In this document: positions 26,715 through 34,480 of the stretch, piece by piece
Layout of the letters: the number at the start of each line of letters is the position of its first letter
How positions within the stretch are numbered: position 1 is the first letter of the stretch
Source: Shewanella canadensis
Lineage (GTDB): Bacteria; Pseudomonadota; Gammaproteobacteria; Enterobacterales; Shewanellaceae
Assembly: GCF_003966225.1 (NCBI RefSeq)
Contig: NZ_RXNU01000009.1
Location: 62,001 to 126,000, forward strand
DNA length: 64,000 bases
Direction of reading: 5' to 3'
Position numbers and translations under genes: made by a program
The notes under the pieces: model-generated
Told to the model about the DNA's origin: nothing
Seen by the model: the letters and a program-made list of their open reading frames with translations, nothing else
Database searches by the model: none

Positions 26715-27644
26715 TTAAAAAGATTTGGTCAGGGTAAAGACGAACGAAGAACCTTCTGCGGTGTTCTTGGCACCAAACTCATGCACATAGCGCATGTTCC
26801 CCTGCAGCAACCAAGGTAAATACAACATGTTGAGCTCAGCGCCAATGCCATAGGCTTCCTTACGTTCATTAGCAATCGTTCCTGGGCCATCCTGGCTGTC
26901 GTCGCTAATCTGCCATGTGGCGCAATAATTTATACCGGGTCGAACCAGCCACTGGTTGTCGACCATAAATTGCTTGCCTATGCCACCTTCGATGGTAAAT
27001 TCGGATCCCGGACGGACATTGGTATCATCCTGCTCAGTGTGAACCAGTGTGCGGGTCAGTGCACTGATGGTCCAGGATTTCTCTGTATCCATATAATAAG
27101 TTCCGCCCGCGGTTAACATGCCCGACCAGTATCCTAAACCGGGTGAGGCCGCATCACTGACGTCATAGTCACCAGTGGGGGCAATCACTGCCAATGTCAG
27201 AATGGCATCATAACGTTCTCGGTACCAGAATAGGGCCAGAGGTTCCAGAATCACATCGCCTAACGCGAAAGAAGTGCTGGCATCGACGCCAATGGGATCA
27301 ATCGAGATGTCTTTGTTCACCATTGGAATGAGGGCGTTATAGCCCCAGTTTGCACCCCAGATTTTCTTTTCTGTTATATGAACAAATCTATGTATTTGAG
27401 CATAGGCACTTAAATCAAAATCCAAGCCGACATCATCGCCATTATTATCCGTCAGGGTATCGGCGTTGTACCAGGTGTTGTACATACGGTAATGCAAGCC
27501 GGGTGGTGGCGGAGAACCTGCGGCGACGCCTTCTCCTCCCAGTGGGTAATGGGAGCCCGAGGTTGCCGCTACGGCGGTTGAGGCATTCAAAACAAGACCG
27601 GCTATTCCGGCTAGGCACAGTAGCGAACTTTTATAGTTTTTCAA
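26715..27644 (-). CDS. outer-membrane protein of the phenol-degradation MetA type
   Basis: The product has 309 residues. The signal peptide ends near AVAA (residues 1-27). The mature protein starts with HYPLGGEGVAAGSPPPPG-type sequence and continues as a beta-barrel ending in FTLTKSF with a terminal Phe. The early GxxGxxxGxxPPPG segment and IAPTGDYD are typical of the Phenol_MetA_deg family. These are barrels found beside aromatic or hydrocarbon pathways, and their transport role is not settled. The start is a TTG with AGGAGAG upstream. Proximity to the dehalogenase operon, which runs divergently about 1.1 kb away, suggests uptake of a hydrophobic substrate, which is inference. Confidence 0.82.
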   Translation of the reverse strand: MKNYKSSLLCLAGIAGLVLNASTAVAATSGSHYPLGGEGVAAGSPPPPGLHYRMYNTWYNADTLTDNNGDDVGLDFDLSAYAQIHRFVHITEKKIWGANWGYNALIPMVNKDISIDPIGVDASTSFALGDVILEPLALFWYRERYDAILTLAVIAPTGDYDVSDAASPGLGYWSGMLTAGGTYYMDTEKSWTISALTRTLVHTEQDDTNVRPGSEFTIEGGIGKQFMVDNQWLVRPGINYCATWQISDDSQDGPGTIANERKEAYGIGAELNMLYLPWLLQGNMRYVHEFGAKNTAEGSSFVFTLTKSF

Positions 27645-27824
27645 TTTATCTCTCCTGGTTAGACTATTCTTTATTAAAATGCCATTAGAAACATTTAAAA
27701 ACCCATGACTTGTCTGCCACTGTGAATAAAATCATTGTGACTTTGAGGTGTCATTTTAAGGCGTTTGACATTTTGGTTATTAGTTATTAGTTATTAATTA
27801 TGTTGGCTTGTCTTCTATTGTATT

Positions 27825-28210
27825 GATTGATTCCTGCTTAATTTCGTTTTGATAAAACGTTAACTTGGTAGAGACCATACTCTGTCATTTATTTACGGTC
27901 AACTCATGGGTTTTTAATTTGCAGGTGTGTTTTTTGATTATTAAGTTATAAGTCATTTTTCACTGGTGTTTATTAAAAAAACTAATTTTTAATTATAACG
28001 TGACTGCATGTTTTTGTGATACTGCGTCACTTTATTATATGCATTTGTGAGAAGCATCTTGAAAGCGGAAATTATACTATGCAGTTATTGCGAAGGTGCT
28101 TCCAGCATATTGGGATACATCAATATGCATAGTCTAGATACAAATTATCTCACTATTAACCGTTTTTTGGTTTCGACCAATTCTCAAAGATGTAGGGGCA
28201 AGCATGAGCG
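27825..28210 (+). repeat. upstream copy of the rdhA leader, including a truncated start
   Basis: About 386 bp match 28359-28743 (copy B) across their full length at roughly 75-80% identity. The 3' parts are best conserved, for example CAATTATACTATGCAGTT versus AAATTATACTATGCAGTT and TTTCGACCAA. Both end in a ribosome-site-like AGGGRYAAGC and ATGAGCG. Here the frame dies after five codons (MSGPC). It is a relic of a second dehalogenase gene start or a duplicated promoter. Confidence 0.85.
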
Positions 28211-28358
28211 GACCTTGTTGAGCTGCTTGTAACAGCACATGGCCATTTCCGGATAACCATTGTCTTTCTTCCATTGATTTAATGCATCCCCCTAGCGCCT
28301 TGACGACTTCATTTCTTGGGTGACCTTCCTCCCAGTAACCCGCATTCTTCCTTATCTG

Positions 28359-28743
28359 GATTGATTCCTGTTTAATTGAATGTTGATCAGGTTTTAACCA
28401 GGCAGAGGCTATACGCTGTTATTTGTTACGGTCAACTTGTGGATTTCAAATTTACAGGTGTATTTTAAATTATTAATTTAGAAGTCATTTTTGAGTGGTA
28501 TTTATTAATAAATTTAATTCTCAATCATAATGTAATTGCATGTTTTTGTGATGCTGCGTCACTTTATTATATATATTTGCGATAAGCCTCTTGAAAACGG
28601 CAATTATACTATGCAGTTTTTGCGAAGGTGCTTCCAGAATATTGCGCTACATTAAGATGCATGGGCTGTATACAATTTATCTCAACATTAACGGTTTTTT
28701 TGGTTTCGACCAACTCTCAAAGATGTAGGGATAAGCATGAGCG
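28359..28743 (+). promoter_or_regulatory. leader and promoter region of rdhA (repeat copy B)
   Basis: This is the downstream copy of the direct repeat and leads directly into the intact rdhA. Conserved between copies is GTGATRCTGCGTCAC, a near-palindrome with CRP/FNR-like half-sites, followed by the AT-rich TTTATTATA, a plausible promoter. Upstream, YTAATTYTYAATYA loosely resembles an FNR-family box. Conservation in both copies while the flanks diverged suggests function. The regulator is not identified. Confidence 0.55.
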
Positions 28744-30155
28744 AACAAGAGAAACAAGGTGTCGACGAGAGTCGGCGTCAGCTATTAAAAATCGGTGCAG
28801 GCACCATAGCCGGTGTCGGCGTCGTGGCAGGAGCCGGTAGCTGGATCAAACATAAAGTTGAAGGTGTCGAGCAAGATGGCTATCCAGTTGAAATTTCGCC
28901 TGAATTAAAGCCCAAAGATCAGCGAGATGTGCTGCTTACTTTTGCCTGCAGTCCGGCATTGGCCGCAAAGCATCCAGAGCGTAACCTGAGTTTTAGTATG
29001 GAAAGTGCGGGTCCGATTAAACCGGGCGAAAAAGCGTTTAATTTCCAACAGCACTGTCAGAATTTCCTTACTGCCCCCGAGCGAGCCGATAATACCAAGG
29101 TTGGATATACCCAACTGGATTATGCCCTCGAAGAAGCATGCTGGGAAGGTATGAACCAGATGGCACCGATGCAGGCATTCGGTTTCCCTAATCAAGGGAT
29201 GTTCGGCTGGGATCAGTCCGATGTCGCACATCAGAAGTACCCGTTTGAAGATTCGGTAGAGATGATCAGCGCGATTAAGACCGCAGCTAAGACATTCGGC
29301 GCCGTCAGAGTGGGTATTTGCCGGGCTGACAAGCGTTGGAACTATGATCCTCTCTATGATGCCACTCAAGAAAAAACCCTCAGCTGGGAAGAGGATTTTC
29401 CGTTCGAGCCTAAATCGGTCATCGTGATGCTAACCGATATGGACTATGAGGCAATGGCTTGTGCTCCGATGATCCCGGCATCCGCTACTGCGGCTATGGG
29501 CTATAGCCATAATACCTTGCAGGCCGGCGCTATGGCTAAGTTCCTGCGAAGGCTTGGTTACCCGGCCGTTGGTTCCGGTAATGACTTAGGGAACTCGGTT
29601 GCCTATGCGATTTCCGCCGGACTCGGTGAGGGAGCGCGTAATGGTCAGATAATTGCGCCAGGCCTAGGTCCAAGGGTACGTATCTCCAAGGTATATACCA
29701 ATCTTGAACTCGATGACGCCGCCTACGACAAGCCGCGGGACTTCGGCATCTTGTCATTCTGTGAAAATTGCAAGCGTTGCGCCGAGTCTTGCCCGGGCAA
29801 GGCTATCAGCATGGATGATAAGCCCTCTATGGGATCCACACTCCCAGGCCATGATGACCCGGATTACAACTGGCAGGGCCAGCCAGGCATACGCAAATTT
29901 CATAACGATGCTAAGAAATGTTTCAAGTTCTGGTCTGATAACGGCGGTGATTGCGGTGCCTGTATTAGCTCCTGTCCCTGGAATAAACCGGACTTCTGGC
30001 ACCACAGTTTGATCGACGGCTCCAACACCTTCACCGGCGGCGCCGTGCATAGCATGATGAAGCAAGCCGATATCCTGTTTGGCTATGGCAATGTCAACGA
30101 TGAGAAGGCGGTCAAGAAATTCTGGCGTAGTGGTTTTAGCGGTGATTTCACCTAA
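28737..30155 (+). CDS. rdhA: reductive dehalogenase catalytic subunit
   Basis: The product has 472 residues. A Tat signal with twin arginines is at 13-14 (SRRQLLK), followed by a hydrophobic stretch. The central corrinoid-binding domain precedes two ferredoxin-type clusters. Cluster 1 is C342-x2-C345-x2-C348-x3-C352-P. Cluster 2 is C395-x10-C406-x2-C409-x3-C413-P. This is the layout of respiratory RdhA enzymes such as PceA, which remove halogen from organohalides at the outer face of the membrane. The protein is complete and undamaged. It is followed 12 bp later by its anchor gene. The substrate cannot be read from sequence. No corrinoid-synthesis gene is adjacent. Confidence 0.95.
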   Translation: MSEQEKQGVDESRRQLLKIGAGTIAGVGVVAGAGSWIKHKVEGVEQDGYPVEISPELKPKDQRDVLLTFACSPALAAKHPERNLSFSMESAGPIKPGEKAFNFQQHCQNFLTAPERADNTKVGYTQLDYALEEACWEGMNQMAPMQAFGFPNQGMFGWDQSDVAHQKYPFEDSVEMISAIKTAAKTFGAVRVGICRADKRWNYDPLYDATQEKTLSWEEDFPFEPKSVIVMLTDMDYEAMACAPMIPASATAAMGYSHNTLQAGAMAKFLRRLGYPAVGSGNDLGNSVAYAISAGLGEGARNGQIIAPGLGPRVRISKVYTNLELDDAAYDKPRDFGILSFCENCKRCAESCPGKAISMDDKPSMGSTLPGHDDPDYNWQGQPGIRKFHNDAKKCFKFWSDNGGDCGACISSCPWNKPDFWHHSLIDGSNTFTGGAVHSMMKQADILFGYGNVNDEKAVKKFWRSGFSGDFT

Positions 30156-30167
30156 GGAAGTAAACAT

Positions 30168-30446
30168 ATGATGGGTTTAATGTGGTTTTTGATGGGCATG
30201 GGCACTACGGCTGCCCTATGGGCTTATCTCAGTCTGCGAGGTCGCTACCAACTCGGCTGGAAAGCTAATTTGGGCTTATTTTCAGCCTTTGGTTTCGCCT
30301 GGATCTGCATCGGCTGGTCTTGGGGCTCGTTTGCCGAGGGGGAGCCCCAATCGGGTGCAATGGGCTTGATATCATTTGGCTTACCGGCCTTGGTTTTGTT
30401 TGTCATGAGCTGGCAGAAGTTTATTCAGCCTAATAAAAGAGTGTGA
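30168..30446 (+). CDS. rdhB: reductive dehalogenase membrane anchor (PceB-like)
   Basis: The product has 92 residues and three hydrophobic helices (about 3-20, 33-52 and 63-82). It contains the WICIGWSWGSFAEGEPQSG turn, typical of the small RdhB/PceB anchors that hold RdhA to the inner membrane. The ATG at 30168 has AAGGAAG upstream and starts 12 bp after rdhA, so the two form an operon. Assignment rests on size, topology and position rather than strong motif conservation. Confidence 0.88.
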   Translation: MMGLMWFLMGMGTTAALWAYLSLRGRYQLGWKANLGLFSAFGFAWICIGWSWGSFAEGEPQSGAMGLISFGLPALVLFVMSWQKFIQPNKRV

Positions 30447-30547
30447 TCTTGTAAGCTGACAGGCGGCCAATGGTTTCTATCTGTTGGTCGCCATCAATTG
30501 GCTCATCACTATTATACCGATTGGTATTAGCGGTTAAGGAGAGGCTC

Positions 30548-31270
30548 GTGACCCGAGTATCACTGGAACACGGATTAACGGCTCAGCTTAGAAAGAGTCG
30601 GGATCATCTTGGCGTGGCTGATATCTGCTATTGCTATGATATCAATAGCCCGGATGACTGGCGCTGTCGTATCAAAGATGGCGTTAAAATGATGAAGCTG
30701 TTCGAGAAACGCAGGCAATTGTTTGCAAGTTCTGCCAAGGCGCTCTGTTTATGGCGCAAGAAGGCATTCTATTACACTAAGATGAGTGACGAGGTCACCA
30801 GACTTTTCTCCCTGCCAGTCTATGTGTGGCCCAAAAGCAAGATGCCATCGAGGTTGCAGGTTTGCATCGAACAATCCGGGGTGGCGAGCTTGGTGACTAT
30901 CTCAGTACCTTGCCTCTTTTCCCCTAAGTTGTCGGGGCGATTTATGTTGCTACTGGACAGTCAGGAACAACTTGAGGCGTTGCTGGAGCGGATGGACGAT
31001 GTCGAAAAACATCTGTCGGAGCTTCAGATGAACATAGTGATCAATTACGGTGACAAGATTAATCCCTTAGTGGATTACAACATAGTGACGCCGGTTTCGG
31101 CCTTGGTACTTGGTTATCTGGCATCGGGGGAGGACAGGGAGGATGTGTCCCGAAAGCTCAAGCTTACGATGCGGGGCGTGGACTATCACATCAGCCAGCT
31201 AAAGCAGGTCTTGGGGGCGAAAACCATAGCCCAGCTTATCTATCAAGCCGGGCTGTGCCGATTAGTTTGA
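30548..31270 (+). CDS. LuxR-type HTH regulator of the dehalogenase locus
   Basis: The product has 240 residues. The C-terminal 60 residues form a LuxR/GerE helix-turn-helix (LVLGYLASGEDREDVSRKLK, then TMRGVDYHISQLKQVLGAKT). The N-terminal 175 residues are an unassigned sensor domain, roughly where LuxR proteins have an autoinducer domain. The start is a GTG at 30548 with AAGGAG seven bases upstream. The longer open frame from 30470 lacks a ribosome site. It lies about 100 bp after rdhB on the same strand, so it probably controls or is co-expressed with the dehalogenase. A similar regulator accompanies the tetraheme cytochrome at 49678-50424. Confidence 0.85.
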   Translation: MTRVSLEHGLTAQLRKSRDHLGVADICYCYDINSPDDWRCRIKDGVKMMKLFEKRRQLFASSAKALCLWRKKAFYYTKMSDEVTRLFSLPVYVWPKSKMPSRLQVCIEQSGVASLVTISVPCLFSPKLSGRFMLLLDSQEQLEALLERMDDVEKHLSELQMNIVINYGDKINPLVDYNIVTPVSALVLGYLASGEDREDVSRKLKLTMRGVDYHISQLKQVLGAKTIAQLIYQAGLCRLV

Positions 31271-31364
31271 TGAAGAAACTGCCCCGAAGTCATTTTGAAA
31301 CTATCTTGAAACCAGCTTGAAACTACAGGCGATGCGTTATCGCCCAAGTCTGTTTCTACAAGCG

Positions 31365-33773
31365 CTATAACAACCAGGCGTAACTCAACTTCATAAAGTA
31401 GGTCTGTTCGGTGCGGGTCAATGCATCGATCTCATCATCACGGTTTAACCCATCTGAGTAGCCTAAATAAAATACACTCTGGGGATTGAGCTTATACCCG
31501 TATAACACCTCATTACCCAGTTGCTGCTCTTTCGCATCCGGTGAGCTATAGAGGTAAAGCGAAGGATCGCGCTCGATATGAGTGTAGATGCTGGAAATTC
31601 GGATAAAGTTACGCACATTGATGTGCCAGTTCAGGCGAATGTCACTCAAGTTTGCGGTGAAGAGCCTGCCATCGTCGACATCTAATGCTCGGTAGAGATG
31701 TGAGACGTCCAACGACACAGAATCAGAAATATTCCACTCCACCCCAGGATTAACAAACAACTCTGTTCCTAACTGGTCATTGGCAAAGTCGATGTTATCG
31801 CCATAGCTGAGGTCGAGATCCAGAGTCAGAGCTCGGGTTGGAATGATCTTACTGTAACCCCAACCCTTGGTCTCATTAAATAGCTGGGTGTTGCCGTCGA
31901 TGGCAAGCTGTGAGCTATCGTGTCGTCTACCCACACGCTCTCTGGCCACGACGCCAAAGGCGGTATAGCTCTGCATCGAACCTTCAAATTCGACTCTCGC
32001 TTCCAGCTCCTGCTCCAGCAGTTCACCGGCCTGATTGTGGCTGATATCCCAATCGCCTCCCAGTTCGACACGGCTAATCGAGGAGCCCTGCGGGTACCAG
32101 GTATAGCCACCCCCGGCAACCAACTTGTTGACATCGACTCTACTGATAAACCCTAAGTCCGCCCTGAAGTCATCACCCGCCGATTCATACTGGGTAAACG
32201 CATACCAGTTTCGGCGCTCATGTATGTACTTGAGGTGATAAAAGCTGTCACTGAATTCACCCTCTTGCTTGGTGCGCAACACCCGCTCATTGACACCGCA
32301 GTCCGAGAGCTCACAATTGATGTCCGGCTGACAATCACTGCCGGAGCAAAACTCTTTATAGAGTTCATCCGGATATTGGGTCGAGGAGAACACATATTGC
32401 GCCGTGAAGGTGTCCTGAGGTGTGGGCTGATATTTAAGATCGCCGCTGGCAAGGTAATTATGATATTGGTCACTGCGCTTAGCCGTGATTAAGGTGCCCA
32501 GGGAGAGTTCATTACTGATATCGGCCCGATAGCGGCCGGCAAGGTTAACACTCTCCTCATCGAGACTGGCGATATCAGAACTCAGGTTTCCGGGAACCAG
32601 AAAGTTGGTTTTGGTGTCATTGCTCACCATCACGGCGAAGGTATGATTATCGACCTTGCTGGTGAGTTTCAGCCCATAGTCGGGCGAGACGATATTTCGG
32701 GTATGTAGCAGCTGAAGCTGAGTATCGAAGTAATCTTTATTGTCCAGAAAGAAGGCGCGCTTCTCGGGATAAAACAGCGCGAAGGTACTGTTGATATCTA
32801 ACTGGCCAGCATCGGCCTCGACTTGTGAAAAGTCTGGGTTGATGGTCGCACTTAGTAGGGTACTTGGGGTGATCCCCCAGCGAATATCCAGTCCGGGCTC
32901 GATCGAGTTGTCACTGTCCCAATCGGCGCCGGGCTCTGGGTCGCGCTGACTGTTTCGATTAAACACCAGCGAGGGGGTTAACTGCAGGTCCTGACTGGGC
33001 TCAAGGCCCTCGAGCCCGGTCGCCGTGCCCAGCTGGCAGAGCTGACAGCTGTTATTTCTGTCTATCTGATGGGTCGATAATCGACGGACCTGATCTCTGG
33101 GATAGAAACGGATAAACTCGACCCCCCAGGTCTGCTGTGATAACTGGCTGTCGAAGTTAAACAGTCTCAGTGGCAGCTCTATCTCGACTTGATAACCTTG
33201 CTCGGTCTTGCGGGCACTGGTGTACCAGATCCCATCCCAGGCGTTACTCTCATTACCGGTCAGCTCATTCTCGATAGAGTCGGTCTGTACGCCATAGGGG
33301 TTAACGAAGAACTGATAAGCCAGCCTTGAGTCATTGAAGGTATCGAGCTTAATACCCACCAGATCGTCGCCCCAAGTATCATCCCTGTCGTTGAGATTCG
33401 CGCGAATAATATTGTCATCGACGCTGGAATCGGGATCGTTGGCAACAAAAGAGATAAACAAACTCTCACCGGTCGAAAATATCTTGGCGGTCGTCCCCAC
33501 CGGAGCCAAAATATTCTCCCCCGGACTGGTCTCATATTTAAGCTCGGCGATAGCAGCGTTTTGCCACTGCACCTCGTCGAGATGCCCATCGATGGTCGCG
33601 CCATCTTCGAGGGTAGGGATGCTAAGACTAAACTGGTGACTGCTGCCGGCATAAGCGGAGAAAGCAGAAAAAGAGCCGATAGCGGAAGCCAGTAACAGGC
33701 TCAATAATTGAGTGGATAAAGGGAGCTTGAATTTTATTAGAGAGCTGAATTTCATTATTCTGCTAATTTTCAT
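31365..33773 (-). CDS. CBM9-like/DUF5916 outer-membrane protein
   Basis: The product has 802 residues. The signal peptide ends near SAYAG (about residue 42). A carbohydrate-binding-family-9-like sandwich follows at about 50-250 (IDGHLDEVQWQNA, then FVNPYGVQTDS and WDGIWY). The rest is DUF5916, a long beta-barrel with NPDFSQVEADAGQLDIN and FYPEKRAFFLDN, which are hallmark segments. It ends in KLSYAWLL. Such proteins are common in marine gammaproteobacteria and have no firm function. An internal ATG at 33755 is an alternative start. It converges with the LuxR-type gene. Confidence 0.85.
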   Translation of the reverse strand: MKISRIMKFSSLIKFKLPLSTQLLSLLLASAIGSFSAFSAYAGSSHQFSLSIPTLEDGATIDGHLDEVQWQNAAIAELKYETSPGENILAPVGTTAKIFSTGESLFISFVANDPDSSVDDNIIRANLNDRDDTWGDDLVGIKLDTFNDSRLAYQFFVNPYGVQTDSIENELTGNESNAWDGIWYTSARKTEQGYQVEIELPLRLFNFDSQLSQQTWGVEFIRFYPRDQVRRLSTHQIDRNNSCQLCQLGTATGLEGLEPSQDLQLTPSLVFNRNSQRDPEPGADWDSDNSIEPGLDIRWGITPSTLLSATINPDFSQVEADAGQLDINSTFALFYPEKRAFFLDNKDYFDTQLQLLHTRNIVSPDYGLKLTSKVDNHTFAVMVSNDTKTNFLVPGNLSSDIASLDEESVNLAGRYRADISNELSLGTLITAKRSDQYHNYLASGDLKYQPTPQDTFTAQYVFSSTQYPDELYKEFCSGSDCQPDINCELSDCGVNERVLRTKQEGEFSDSFYHLKYIHERRNWYAFTQYESAGDDFRADLGFISRVDVNKLVAGGGYTWYPQGSSISRVELGGDWDISHNQAGELLEQELEARVEFEGSMQSYTAFGVVARERVGRRHDSSQLAIDGNTQLFNETKGWGYSKIIPTRALTLDLDLSYGDNIDFANDQLGTELFVNPGVEWNISDSVSLDVSHLYRALDVDDGRLFTANLSDIRLNWHINVRNFIRISSIYTHIERDPSLYLYSSPDAKEQQLGNEVLYGYKLNPQSVFYLGYSDGLNRDDEIDALTRTEQTYFMKLSYAWLL

Positions 33774-34152
33774 TATTTTACTGCTGAATTTTATTGTTAT
33801 TTTTGTGTGCGAATTGTGACAGAAAGGTGGTGCTCAAGGCGAGTCTAATTTGTTACAAATGTTATCTGCCTTCGAATTAAGGTCTAATCAAATGCTTTGT
33901 TTGGGCTTTGTGTATTGGATGAGATGCTGAAGGTCGAACTTTTATGTCAATTTATAGCCTCTAGCAGGCTTTTAGATACGGACATCTCTTCAAGGAGGAG
34001 CAGGAATGACCCCTGTTTATAACCATCTAAACCTAAGTAATCGAATTTGTTTATGTATGTTGTGAATATGTATGGATTTTTTAATTGTTTTGTGTGGCTA
34101 TACGTGTAATGTTTAGTATTCGAGCAATGATTTGAGTGTCCAAGGATCACAA
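33774..34152. other. intergenic region without a gene
   Basis: About 380 bp. The first part repeats the AATTTTATT/AATTTCATT pattern also seen in the first codons of the minus-strand gene. A 67-codon minus-strand frame (33947-34150) has no recognisable features. Nothing else was seen. Confidence 0.45.
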
Positions 34153-34365
34153 GTGAAAGTAGTGAACTGCCTACACCAGCTTTTAGCCATTTGTGCCTCG
34201 CTAACTGGCATCAACCGCATTACAGCAATATCAACACTTTTACTGCTGTCCCCGCGGCTTATTATTGTCTCTGTCCCCGCTCAAGCTGCTGCAGCTGAGA
34301 AGATTTTTATCCAGTTTAAATGGCCGCATCAATTCCAGTTTTCAAAAAAGTCCTTATCACCATAA
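34153..34365 (+). pseudogene. truncated start of an NMT1/THI5-type sensor protein
   Basis: From a GTG with AAGGATC upstream, the frame encodes a long hydrophobic signal-peptide region ending near VPAQAAAAE. EKIFIQFKWPHQFQFSK follows, closely resembling the conserved opening of NMT1/THI5-like binding domains (V-x-LQLKW-x-HQFQFAGYY). The frame then breaks off (KSLSP, stop) before the rest of the domain. Proteins of this kind in Shewanella are often the periplasmic input of hybrid kinases. The intact hybrid kinase starts 116 bp later, so this looks like a lost alternative input module. Confidence 0.65.
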
Positions 34366-34480
34366 GAGATTATGGTGTGCGTTGGCACGAATTAAGATGG
34401 GAATTAATGCAAACCAGAGCTTCCTACCAGTTTGTTAATTTCTCACTGTAAATGAACGATTGATTAATTTTAGGATCACC

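Noticed and set aside
28628-28840. 70-codon frame overlapping the rdhA start
   Set aside because: It lies in the wrong frame over the Tat-signal coding sequence. Its Arg/Cys richness is a shadow effect.
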